Assembly (NCBI GenBank): GCA_030429975.1
Contig: JAUIGB010000004.1
Span: 1-52,618, forward strand
DNA length: 52,618 nucleotides
Reading direction: 5' to 3'
DNA from: a bacterium
GTDB lineage: Bacteria; Patescibacteriota; Saccharimonadia; Saccharimonadales; Saccharimonadaceae
Both the position numbers and the translations under genes were made by a program. Below are positions 17,895 to 24,729 of this stretch, piece by piece (within the stretch, counting starts at the first letter, position 1; every line of letters begins with the position of its first letter). The notes under the pieces are model-generated. The model did no database searches. It was not told where the DNA came from and was given only the letters and a program-made list of their open reading frames with translations.

Positions 17895-18182
17895 TTACAA
17901 ATTCATGGCTGGGAATATCAAACCGACCCACAGCAGTCCCCACGTGATAAACAACAGCATAAATACGACGATGCCTACCGTGGCCTTTTTGCCCGCGGGC
18001 GTGGACGAAGCACGAAAAGCCGGATCGATTTTTTTCCTAAAGTAATCACCAAACCCAGCTACTATAAGTGCCGGCTGTAATACTACCATTGCCTTGATTG
18101 TCTCTACTGTGTCTCCCGAGGGAAAATACATAATGAGCGCGAACACTATCTCGACGGCCAATAGATTAAATAAATTCTTCAC
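17895..18182 (-). CDS. small membrane protein, unknown
   Basis: 95 residues with two to three hydrophobic segments (about residues 3-20, 28-44 and 65-92) and a basic cytoplasmic loop (FRKKIDPAFRASSTPAGKK). Not recognised. It is on the same strand as the DUF2164 gene, 16 nt apart, so probably co-transcribed. Confidence 0.65.
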   Translation of the reverse strand: MKNLFNLLAVEIVFALIMYFPSGDTVETIKAMVVLQPALIVAGFGDYFRKKIDPAFRASSTPAGKKATVGIVVFMLLFITWGLLWVGLIFPAMNL

Positions 18183-18227
18183 TCAATTATCATATCACAC
18201 TCATGCATACCGGCCCATGATAGATAT

Positions 18228-18257
18228 TTGACTAACAATACAATAAAATGTTATAAT
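18228..18257 (+). promoter_or_regulatory. cassette promoter
   Basis: TTGACT (18228-18233), 18-nt spacer, TATAAT (18252-18257), with a leader of about 45 nt and AGGAAGG before the ATG at 18309. Confidence 0.7.
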
Positions 18258-18308
18258 ATGCATACATAGTCAGGTCTGCTGACTAGTCCCGCACAGGAAG
18301 GTAAAAAC

Positions 18309-18608
18309 ATGACAAACGGGTCCAACCAGGACCGGGTCGCACCGCAGTCGCGCGGTGTGAACCTATCGGTCGGCAGCGGCCTCGCCATCTGCGGCAGTCT
18401 GATGTTTGGCGGAGGCCTGACGGCTTTTCTGGTTCTGTTCAACTTCAGCGACATCTTCGTCGACAACTCGGCAGCCTTCGAGAAGATGGCGGAAAGCGAT
18501 GACATACTCAACGACTTCGTAATGTTGCTCATCCTTTTCTTCACAGCCCTACCCGGCTTCGCCGCCTACTGGCTGACCAAGATGATCATCGGCGCGAACG
18601 ACGACTAG
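18309..18608 (+). CDS. GC-rich cassette membrane protein, unknown
   Basis: 99 residues with two transmembrane helices (about residues 20-45 and 73-93) separated by an acidic loop. The N-terminus is polar (TNGSNQDRVAPQSRG). No family recognised. It has its own promoter, Shine-Dalgarno (AGGAAGG, about 6 nt before ATG) and terminator, and is GC-rich compared with both neighbours. It is a typical cassette of this window. Confidence 0.7.
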   Translation: MTNGSNQDRVAPQSRGVNLSVGSGLAICGSLMFGGGLTAFLVLFNFSDIFVDNSAAFEKMAESDDILNDFVMLLILFFTALPGFAAYWLTKMIIGANDD

Positions 18609-18632
18609 CAGTTGTCGTACCTACCAGTGCAA

Positions 18633-18677
18633 CGCCCACGCCCTACACCTCGGTGTTCGGCGTGGGCGCTTTGCTTT
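18633..18677 (+). terminator. terminator of cassette gene
   Basis: CGCCCACGCC / GGCGTGGGCG stem with a 16-nt loop, followed by CTTTGCTTTT. Confidence 0.85.
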
Positions 18678-18713
18678 TAGACACTAGCTATTTTGTTTGC
18701 TACAATAATGCTA

Positions 18714-19457
18714 ATGAAGCAACCAATTGTGTCGGTAAAGGATTTTTCGTTACGAATTGGCGAAAAAACCATAGTGAGAGATCTAAGCTTTGACGTGCAC
18801 CCTGGCGAAGTATTCGCCTTGTTGGGCGCAAACGGATCTGGCAAAACCAGCACCATTCGTTCGCTACTGGGTATCTACAAATCCACCGACGGTACGCTAC
18901 ATGTTGACGGCAAAAGATACACGCCCGAACAGGCGCGACTAGTCGGATACTTGCCCGAGGAACGAGGACTCTATACACGCTCAAAAGTTTTGGACACTAT
19001 GATATATTTTGGTGAGTTAAAAGGTCTTGGTCGCGACGAAGCACGCGAGTTCTCGCTGTCATACCTAGATAGAGTTGGCCTAGCCGACAAGGCAAATACC
19101 AAAATCAAAAAGCTATCTGGTGGACAGCAACAAAAAGTTCAGCTGGGCGTCGCTATCATCGGCGAACCAAAGTTATTGATATTAGACGAACCCACCAAAG
19201 GGCTAGATCCAGTCAATCGCAAGCTACTGCTAGATATCGTAGATGAACTGCAAAACAAAGGCGCCGCGGTGATTTATATTACACACTTGATGGAGGAAGT
19301 CGAACGTCTGGCGGATAGGCTGTTGATTCTAAAGGATGGCAAAGCTAGGGCCTATGGCGGTATCGCCGAAGTAAAGAAAAAGTTCAAATCCAAATCACTA
19401 GAAGACGTGTTCGTGTCTATTTATAACGAAAAAAGCACGGAGGCAAAAGATGTCTAA
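18714..19457 (+). CDS. ABC transporter ATP-binding protein, NatA-like
   Basis: ATPase subunit of a two-gene ABC exporter. Walker A GANGSGKTSTIRSLLG, signature LSGGQQQKVQLGVAI and Walker B LLILDEPTKGLDP are followed by the H-loop (YITHLMEEVE). About 248 residues. Start ATG 18714 (MKQPIVSV) is chosen because a TACAAT -10 box ends 7 nt upstream; ATG 18708 would leave only 1 nt. The stop region overlaps the permease start by 8 nt (19450). Similar pairs (NatAB type) export ions or drugs; the substrate is unknown. Confidence 0.93.
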   Translation: MKQPIVSVKDFSLRIGEKTIVRDLSFDVHPGEVFALLGANGSGKTSTIRSLLGIYKSTDGTLHVDGKRYTPEQARLVGYLPEERGLYTRSKVLDTMIYFGELKGLGRDEAREFSLSYLDRVGLADKANTKIKKLSGGQQQKVQLGVAIIGEPKLLILDEPTKGLDPVNRKLLLDIVDELQNKGAAVIYITHLMEEVERLADRLLILKDGKARAYGGIAEVKKKFKSKSLEDVFVSIYNEKSTEAKDV

Positions 19458-20679
19458 GCTAAAGACCGTCATCAAGCACGAGTATTGGACTATAGTCAAA
19501 CAGCCTAGTTTTTGGATTTCTATGATCGCGACTCCCCTGCTGATAGCGGTTGCTTTTGGGCTCAGCTATTTGGGCAATGCCGCCAGCGAGGACCGCATAG
19601 AGGAACTCGCAAAGGATCTAAAAAACGTCGCTATAGTCGACCAAAGTGGCCTTATTAGTCACGATATTATCCAAGGAAACGGACTAGAGATCAGTCCGTC
19701 CTACCAAGAGGAAATGTTGCGCGAACAAGTCATCAATGGCGAAACCGAAGCCCTGATAGTGTATCCAGATACCCTCGCCAAAGATCGCAAGTATTCCGTG
19801 TACATGAGTAGCGACGACCTGACAAAGATGGGCGCGGTCACCGGCCTAGCCGATGGCATGTTAAAGACCAGTATATTCCTAGGTCTAGGTTCTGCCGATG
19901 TTATCGCCTTGGCGCAAAACGGCGCCGAGAGCCAAGTCACGACGTATCGCGATGGCGAGGCCACCGCTGGTTTGAACGAATACGTGGTTCCGGGACTATT
20001 CATCGTTATTTTCTATATAGTGTTCCTGTTCTCGGTCGGTTACATGCTGACCAGTGTCAGCGAAGAAAAAGAAAACCGCTCCATGGAAATGGTGCTAACC
20101 TACGTCAAGCCACGGAACCTAATAGTAGGCAAACTATTGGCAGTTATCTTGGTTACGCTCACGCAAGTTGTGTTCTTTGTGCTGATGGCCGCGGTCGTAT
20201 ATGGCATTGCACTATTACTGGGCAATACCCTGACGTTGCCTGCTGGCATAGATATGCAAAAGATAGTGTTCGATCCCGTCACGATTCTGTTCGCAGCTGC
20301 CTTCTTGGTCGTTGGATTCCTGATGTTTGCCGGCTTTATGACAGCCACGGCCGCTATCGCTCCTTCCTCCAAAGAAGCAAACAATTTCTCTACAGTATTT
20401 TACGTCGGCGCGTTCGTGCCGTTCTGGTTCATCACGATGATTCTGACCGATCCAGAAAATCCAGTGACCAAGTTCATCACCTACTTCCCTGTCACGTCAC
20501 CAGTCGTTTCCCTGATTCGAAACACTGTTGGCAATATGGGCACGCTAGAAACGATTTCGGCGCTCGTCGTCATGACTATATTCATGGTATTCAGCGTGTG
20601 GTTGGCCGTACGTTCATTCAGCCTAGGCGCGCTGGAATATGCTAGCGCGGTTAAGGTAAGGAGTTTGCTAAAAAAGTAG
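19450..20679 (+). CDS. ABC-2 type permease, NatB-like
   Basis: 409 residues: one N-terminal helix (about 20-40), a large extracytoplasmic domain (about residues 45-180), then five to six helices in the C-terminal half. Matches the ABC-2 permease fold of NatB/YhaP proteins, including SVSEEKENRSMEMVLTYVKPRNLIVGKLLA. It is the partner of the overlapping ATPase gene. The 3' end adjoins the minus-strand RNA element at 20672-20935. Confidence 0.92.
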   Translation: MSKLKTVIKHEYWTIVKQPSFWISMIATPLLIAVAFGLSYLGNAASEDRIEELAKDLKNVAIVDQSGLISHDIIQGNGLEISPSYQEEMLREQVINGETEALIVYPDTLAKDRKYSVYMSSDDLTKMGAVTGLADGMLKTSIFLGLGSADVIALAQNGAESQVTTYRDGEATAGLNEYVVPGLFIVIFYIVFLFSVGYMLTSVSEEKENRSMEMVLTYVKPRNLIVGKLLAVILVTLTQVVFFVLMAAVVYGIALLLGNTLTLPAGIDMQKIVFDPVTILFAAAFLVVGFLMFAGFMTATAAIAPSSKEANNFSTVFYVGAFVPFWFITMILTDPENPVTKFITYFPVTSPVVSLIRNTVGNMGTLETISALVVMTIFMVFSVWLAVRSFSLGALEYASAVKVRSLLKK

Positions 20680-20935
20680 GGTTCTTTGTTCTGGAATGAC
20701 CCAGAACCAGGTCACCGCATTTGAGGTCAAACGCGGGCAAACCCCCGGGGTGGCTTCGACTCGCCATGAACTACCAAACAAAAAATACCGGTCGTGGATT
20801 GTCGACCCATAAAGGGTCGTCCCAAAATATAAAAACTAGTTAACTATTTTGGGCAGAAATCCACGAACTATTCCGGTATTTTTATTTACTAGTTCTTGGG
20901 CGTCTGCAGAGACCCCGGACCCCGATGGCTACGCG
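20672..20935 (-). ncRNA. structured RNA element E1 (inverted homolog of E2)
   Basis: No coding potential. Read on the minus strand it is homologous to E2 (24190-24495). A long imperfect stem is closed by AATACCGG / CCGGTATT (20884-20780) and contains the hairpin CCCAAAATA / TATTTTGGG with TTAACTAG in its loop, then CGACCC / GGGTCG. A T6 run follows, then hairpins ATGGC / GCCAC and CGCGTTTG / CAAATGCG, then TGACCTGGT and GGGTCATTCCAGAACA (20702-20687), and a T6 run at about 20675. Stems shared with E2 differ in sequence but still pair. Probably a small RNA; structured ends of a mobile element are the alternative. Confidence 0.6.
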
Positions 20936-20953
20936 CGAAAATTGCGAATATAT

Positions 20954-20983
20954 ATATGTGGAAACATATGTTTTTCCATATGT
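20954..20983 (+). repeat. 30-bp inverted repeat, left copy
   Basis: The sequence begins ATATGTGGAAACATATG and ends in TCCATATGT. It matches the reverse complement of 23940-23969 at 29 of 30 positions. It contains several CATATG-type palindromes and lies just upstream of E1 (minus strand), so it may be the E1 promoter/operator region. Confidence 0.85.
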
Positions 20984-21077
20984 ATTTCTACAGAGTTAGA
21001 TTGCGGTTTTTGTTATGTAAGTTGTTGGGTGTGATGTTATATTGAGGAGTGCCCCTGTAATCGTGAAAAGTCAACCG

Positions 21078-21836
21078 TTAATACTTAAGTAAAACGTTTG
21101 CAATCAAATCCTGTCCGTAATCAACTGCCTTGTGACTTGATATTACAATAGTCGATGGATGCGCGGCAGAGTTTCGTTCACCTAGTCTTGTATCAAGTAT
21201 TTTACGAACATCATTTGTGACCACGCCGGCGGACCGCAAAAGTTCGATGAACTTTACTTCTTTTAAATCTGAAAAATCGTCGAATTTAACAACCTTCTTG
21301 ACACGAGCATCTGGGCTTTTTGCGAGTGCAGTATTGAATGCTTTCAGCTCTGATGTAAACACATGTTTCTGTAAATGATAAAGCACTACTATCCAAATAA
21401 GTACCATTGCTGCCCTATTTGCCTTGACTTGATAGCATTTCGCAGCCTCACTCAGGAGGACCTGTTCGTTAGAATCAGTAATGCTTGCCATTAGCGACGC
21501 TAAATTGTCGTTAAGCTTAGTCATTTCTGGCGCACCTTCTACTATTGCAGCTATGTGTGTCAAGATATTTCCGCTAAGCTTGTAACCCTTTGGTGCTTTT
21601 ATATATTTTCCACCTCTTTTTTTTGCTTCTTCAGATAGGTATTGGGCCAGGCGACCGTGGGGGCGGATGCTAAGTTCGTCCTGGAATATACTATCGAGAT
21701 CTATGACGTTAAAGGGTGATATATTTTTATATTGTGAAATATAGTATGCGATATAATCAGTCTGAACTCTGCTATCTAGTTTGTAGAAGTCAGGGATTTT
21801 TTTTGTGTAATCATGGGCTGAAATAGAATCTGACAT
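21078..21836 (-). CDS. winged-helix / HEPN-like fusion protein
   Basis: 252 residues, last gene of a five-gene operon. The N-terminal part (about 22-95) follows the winged-helix pattern of the four upstream proteins: DYIAYYISQY, DLDSIFQDE, GRLAQYLSEEAKKRGGKYIK, GYKLSGN. The C-terminal part (about 105-252) is helical, with a hydrophobic helix (MVLIWIVVLYHLQKHVF) and RLGERNSAAHPS, which holds an R-x4-H motif (R221, H226) with Asn after the Arg, typical of HEPN ribonucleases. This suggests an RNA-cleaving effector of a defence or toxin system. The HEPN call rests on motif and helix pattern only. Confidence 0.65.
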   Translation of the reverse strand: MSDSISAHDYTKKIPDFYKLDSRVQTDYIAYYISQYKNISPFNVIDLDSIFQDELSIRPHGRLAQYLSEEAKKRGGKYIKAPKGYKLSGNILTHIAAIVEGAPEMTKLNDNLASLMASITDSNEQVLLSEAAKCYQVKANRAAMVLIWIVVLYHLQKHVFTSELKAFNTALAKSPDARVKKVVKFDDFSDLKEVKFIELLRSAGVVTNDVRKILDTRLGERNSAAHPSTIVISSHKAVDYGQDLIANVLLKY

Positions 21837-21846
21837 ATTAAACTCT

Positions 21847-22269
21847 CTAATTACTGGTTCGCCCGTTCGTTAGCACTTCATCCCACCCAAGTGTTAACTG
21901 ATATGTTCCCTTTTTGGGATTGTTTATCCAGCCGTTGGTCTTCGCAACAGTGGGGTATTTGGTGTTGAACTTTGAACCAAGAAGCGTTTTTGCAGTCATG
22001 TTTGACCATAACTTTTGAATGTCGGAAAGTGAGACTGCAACCTCGAAATTACCCTTGGCCAAGTACGCTACTAAAAGTGTAAATTTCTTCTCACCCGATT
22101 TCCCTTGCGCATATCGGCCCACGAATGCACGTTCATTAAGCGACCAGTTAGGCATTAAGGCGTCGTTGGCGGTAGATTCCTGCGACGCCGCCGTGCCCTG
22201 TATATTTTCGACTAATGCTTCAAGTGCGGCGACTCGCTTTTCGAGCTCGTCTATTTTACTTCCTGTCAT
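21847..22269 (-). CDS. coiled-coil winged-helix protein 4 of the island
   Basis: About 140 residues from ATG 22269 (MTGSKIDELEKR); the frame is open to 22275. An N-terminal coiled coil (KIDELEKRVAALEALVENIQ) and a polar linker lead to a winged-helix-like domain (about 60-138) with FTLLVAYLAKG, LSDIQKLWSNM, NGWINNPKKGTYQLTLGWDEVL. Architecture matches the two upstream genes, from which it is diverged. It overlaps the upstream gene and ends 10 nt before the HEPN fusion gene. Probably a DNA-binding or partner subunit. Confidence 0.75.
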   Translation of the reverse strand: MTGSKIDELEKRVAALEALVENIQGTAASQESTANDALMPNWSLNERAFVGRYAQGKSGEKKFTLLVAYLAKGNFEVAVSLSDIQKLWSNMTAKTLLGSKFNTKYPTVAKTNGWINNPKKGTYQLTLGWDEVLTNGRTSN

Positions 22270-22648
22270 TTTCAAATCCCTTCAATAATTCTTCTAAGAA
22301 GTCTTCACCCTGCTGTGTCAGGTCGTATCTATTATTTGTTTCGGGGTCGCGGATATATCCATCAACGATTGCACGTTCGAGTAGCTTTGGGTCACACTTG
22401 CCGACAAATTTGGCACCGGTCCAGCTTTCTTTGATTTGTGTAAATCCAATTGGCGGTTGGTTTGATACCTTTTCGTTGTATCCTACTATGAGTGCTATCT
22501 TCTTCTGCCCATTTGTAAGATGCGCGCTACGGGATAATTGCGAAAGCGCTATTGCTTTGCCTTGATGGGGTTTTATTTCGGATGCACCATCGCCAAATAC
22601 TGCTGCTTCAAGACGCTTCAGGCGCTTTTCAAAATCAGCCCGTTCCAT
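22256..22648 (-). CDS. coiled-coil winged-helix protein 3 of the island
   Basis: 130 residues. A short N-terminal coiled coil (RADFEKRLKRLEAAVF), a linker, and then a winged-helix-like domain: KIALIVGYNEK, FTQIKESWTGAKFV, LLERAIVDGYIRD, RYDLTQQGEDFLEELL. The GYI...Y-LT-G pattern is the wing strand region shared with its neighbours. The ATG overlaps the upstream stop by one nucleotide (TAATG). Diverged paralog of the adjacent genes. Confidence 0.75.
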   Translation of the reverse strand: MERADFEKRLKRLEAAVFGDGASEIKPHQGKAIALSQLSRSAHLTNGQKKIALIVGYNEKVSNQPPIGFTQIKESWTGAKFVGKCDPKLLERAIVDGYIRDPETNNRYDLTQQGEDFLEELLKGFENDRK

Positions 22649-23064
22649 TATTTTCCAAATCCTTCCTTAACAACCGCTTGTCCGGTCATAGTTAAACACC
22701 ATGTCTTTTTTCCATCACGCTCTCCTACGGGCATTATGTGGCCTTTTTGAATGCGCTTTCCAATTTTATCATTTACATTTGAAGGTGCCTTCAGTCTACT
22801 TTCGATAAACAAACGCCGTAGTTCATCGGCAGTAAAGTTAGTTTGTTCCCTGAATATTTCGAGAAAACTAGCTAGAACGAGTGTCCGCTCTGTGTCATCA
22901 GTAGGATTCTTTTCGAGCACATATTCGGCAACAGACATTTGCCGTGCCGGAGTTGCGTTTTTCGTCACTTTTGTGTCAGCCGGTGACTGAGCGGTGAGAA
23001 GATTTTCAATCGCCTGTAGTCGCTGGTTTATTGCGTCTAGGCGTGCAATAATTTCAGAATCCAT
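22648..23064 (-). CDS. coiled-coil winged-helix protein 2 of the island
   Basis: 138 residues. Coiled coil MDSEIIARLDAINQRLQAIENLL, a linker rich in Thr/Ala/Pro, and a winged-helix-like domain (about 58-136): LVLASFLEIFREQ, FTADELRRLFIESRLKAPSN, KIGKRIQKGHIMPV, WCLTMTGQAVV. The strongest match to the shared pattern. It begins 2 nt after the previous gene's stop and is coupled to the next through TAATG. Confidence 0.78.
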   Translation of the reverse strand: MDSEIIARLDAINQRLQAIENLLTAQSPADTKVTKNATPARQMSVAEYVLEKNPTDDTERTLVLASFLEIFREQTNFTADELRRLFIESRLKAPSNVNDKIGKRIQKGHIMPVGERDGKKTWCLTMTGQAVVKEGFGK

Positions 23065-23066
23065 AG

Positions 23067-23465
23067 TTAAGCCTCTTCTGTTCCGATTTTGGAGTGTAGC
23101 TCTTCTAATAAATAATTTGGTACGTAGTATCTTTTTTCGCCATCCTTTTTGACGTCATGTGTCTTTTCCAGGAGTCGTTTTAGGCAGCTTTTTACGCTAC
23201 CTTCAGCCATTACGTCAAGGGCGATGACTTCGGACGGCGACATTGCGTCGGCGACATTGTCAAATAGTAAGTGACGAGCTTTTTGCGCCACTAAAATGAT
23301 TAATATTTTTGAACTGTTTGATAATTTGTAGAATGCTGGTAAGAATGATATTTCTCCAGTCTTGTTAAAAACTACGTAGCCCGTGAGTAGCGAAGTTAAC
23401 CGCTCCCTATCGATATTATCCGTACTTTCGACTATCAGACTTGTAAGTGGATTCTGGTCCCCCAT
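23067..23465 (-). CDS. winged-helix-like protein 1 of the island
   Basis: 132 residues, first gene of the operon. It lacks the N-terminal coiled coil of the next three proteins but carries the same domain order in its second half: KILIILVAQKARHLL, MSPSEVIALDVMAEGSVKSCLKRLLEK, RYYVPNYLLEEL. The ATG at 23465 has GGAGGAAAACC upstream. A canonical promoter at 23492-23521 drives it. Role unknown; a regulator or assembly factor for the downstream proteins is inference. Confidence 0.72.
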   Translation of the reverse strand: MGDQNPLTSLIVESTDNIDRERLTSLLTGYVVFNKTGEISFLPAFYKLSNSSKILIILVAQKARHLLFDNVADAMSPSEVIALDVMAEGSVKSCLKRLLEKTHDVKKDGEKRYYVPNYLLEELHSKIGTEEA

Positions 23466-23491
23466 GGTTTTCCTCCGTTCTGTTTGTGTTT

Positions 23492-23521
23492 AGTATATTT
23501 GACGACGCAAGGATTTGTCAA
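23492..23521 (-). promoter_or_regulatory. strong promoter of the winged-helix/HEPN operon
   Basis: On the minus strand: TTGACA (23521-23516), 18-nt spacer, TATACT (23497-23492). Start expected near 23485, giving a short leader with GGAGG before the ATG at 23465. Confidence 0.75.
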
Positions 23522-23939
23522 TTGTTTTGTAGCGTAATTTTTCATATAACACAATTTCCTCTGTTTATATTTAAATATGCTTATGGATAATATAAGTAAA
23601 ATATTGACACGTCCCAATAGTCCGCGACGTGGTATGTCAAAATAATAAAAAGTTCCATATTTACTGATGATAAATCTATACATTATATATGCTTGCCTAT
23701 CTAGTGTATGTATATAGTTGTCAAGGATTATCTACGGATAATAAATTTAAAGTGAAATAACGATAATGAAAACGCCCTATTATTATAACGTGCAGATTAG
23801 AATCGACATTGCATTAGTCAGGATAAGATTTAGTTTAATATTTATATATTTCAGGATCCGACCTCGAAACGGTGAAAATCATTGCATGGCATGTGATAAC
23901 TTATACTATCAAAACCCATGATTCACATCTGTTAAATAA
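23522..23939. other. AT-rich non-coding stretch inside the island
   Basis: About 420 nt, very AT-rich, with stops in all frames and many short TATA/ATTATA strings. The one open frame (82 codons at 23435-23683) overlaps the operon promoter and looks spurious. Nothing specific is recognised; such a stretch could hold further regulator sites. Confidence 0.55.
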
Positions 23940-23969
23940 ACATATGCAAAAACATATGTTTCCACATAT
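23940..23969 (-). repeat. 30-bp inverted repeat, right copy, over AbrB-like gene promoter
   Basis: Plus-strand sequence ACATATGCAAAAACATATG followed by TTTCCACATAT. It is the inverted partner of 20954-20983 (one mismatch in 30). It ends 9 nt before the -10 box (TATAGT, 23979-23984) of the AbrB-like gene and so covers its -35 region, as an autoregulatory operator would. Confidence 0.85.
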
Positions 23970-23990
23970 GTTTTTTGTTATAGTGGGGGT

Positions 23991-24173
23991 ATGGCTAGAA
24001 GAAAAACAAACAAAGAAAACATTCGGAATATTCAGCAAACGCAGGATACGTATAGTATCAGCATCCCCGCGCGTATCATGCAAAAGTTGGGTTGGCGCAA
24101 GCGACAGAAGGTTGTTATTTCCGAGTCGCGGAATAGGCTGACTATCAAAGACTGGAAGAAAAAACGCAGTTAG
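23991..24173 (+). CDS. AbrB/MazE-like swapped-hairpin regulator
   Basis: 60 residues. A basic N-terminus (ARRKTNKENIRN) is followed by a SpoVT/AbrB-type fold: DTYSISIPARIMQKLGWRKRQKVVISESRNRLTI. The central SISIPARIMQKLGW matches the usual xVTIPxxIRxxLGI core. These proteins dimerise and bind palindromic DNA as transition-state regulators or antitoxins. TATAGT ends 6 nt before the ATG (leaderless). The CATATG-rich inverted repeat just upstream is the natural candidate operator. It may control the neighbouring operon and RNA elements (inference). Confidence 0.85.
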   Translation: MARRKTNKENIRNIQQTQDTYSISIPARIMQKLGWRKRQKVVISESRNRLTIKDWKKKRS

Positions 24174-24189
24174 TACCGCCGCTAAGCGG

Positions 24190-24495
24190 GTGTGTTTTGC
24201 TGTTCAGCCGGGCTTCATGTCACACCGAGGCATATAGTGACAACAAAGCTGGAATAATTCACGAGGACCAGTCCATTTGATTAACTAGAATATAGAAATG
24301 GACCGACCATAGGGAGTTCCGCAGTGACCAGCTTTTTGTTGCTATGTGCCGCGTCTGTGATATGACCGCCCGAGAATCTCTTTGGTTCTTTCTCTGCCGA
24401 TACGAGAAAGAACTGACCTGGTCCGCCGGCTGGCGGATGGGTCATTCCAGAACATTACGTCGGTTCCTGCAGGAACGGCTATCTATTCTTTTTAC
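24190..24495 (+). ncRNA. structured RNA element E2 (inverted homolog of E1)
   Basis: Non-coding, about 300 nt. GGTGTG / CACACC starts it; the main stem is CAACAAAGCTGG / CCAGCTTTTTGTTG (24241-24341). Inside are GGAATAATTC and the hairpin GTCCATTT / AAATGGAC with TTAACTAG in the loop, then GACCGACC. Downstream: hairpin GTTCTTTCTC / GAGAAAGAAC (24385-24413), TGACC(TGG)TCCGCC / GGCGGA(T)GGGTCA, then ATTCCAGAACA, a GGTTCCTGCAGGAAC palindrome and a T5 run near 24490. The blocks TGACCTGGT (24414-24422) and GGGTCATTCCAGAACA (24439-24454) are identical in E1. Confidence 0.6.
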
Positions 24496-24664
24496 TATCG
24501 TCTATAATTCCGCCGATTATCGCGCCGGTTGCCGAGCCTACTAGAGCGCCTAGGCCTATTTGATCAAACAGTATCCAACCCAAAAAGATACCAGCAGACG
24601 TACCAATACCTATGCCAGCGTATAGATTCTTGTTTTTTTGCTGTTTCTTTTTTGACTTTTTCAT
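24479..24664 (-). CDS. glycine-zipper small membrane protein
   Basis: 61 residues: a Lys/Gln-rich N-terminus (MKKSKKKQQKNKN), then two Gly-rich hydrophobic stretches (YAGIGIGTSAGIFLGWILF and IGLGALVGSATGAIIGGII) with GxxxG spacing typical of glycine-zipper proteins, and a charged tail. Function unknown. The ATG is 6 nt after a TATGAT -10 box (leaderless). The 3' end overlaps the presumed end of E2. Confidence 0.7.
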   Translation of the reverse strand: MKKSKKKQQKNKNLYAGIGIGTSAGIFLGWILFDQIGLGALVGSATGAIIGGIIDDSKKNR

Positions 24665-24729
24665 AGATTAATCATAGCAAAAATACACTATTAACACTAT
24701 AAGCTTATGTTTTTTGCTATAGTTAGTCT
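24665..24729. promoter_or_regulatory. mirror-image divergent leaderless promoters
   Basis: The two outward ends are near-symmetric: AGATTAATCATAGCAAAAA on the left and, in reverse complement, AGACTAACTATAGCAAAAAA on the right. -10 boxes TATGAT (minus, 24676-24671) and TATAGT (plus, 24718-24723) each sit 6 nt from the start codon. Confidence 0.7.

Noticed and set aside
20680-20776. Possible tRNA or tmRNA 3' end (GGCTTCGACTC followed by ACCA)
   Set aside because: The T-loop-like stem has the wrong loop size, the acceptor pairing contains a mismatch, and no tmRNA body or anticodon arm fits. The sequence aligns better with E2 on the other strand.
20780-20884. Integron attC-like hairpin
   Set aside because: No R-box consensus (RYYYAAC / GTTRRRY) and no integrase. 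Covariation with E2 explains the structure better.
23435-23683. 82-codon open frame on the minus strand
   Set aside because: It covers the operon promoter, has AT-rich low-quality codons and no ribosome site.
24190-24495. RNase P, SRP or 6S RNA
   Set aside because: None of the conserved core strings of these RNAs is present, and a duplicated, inverted copy would be unusual for them.
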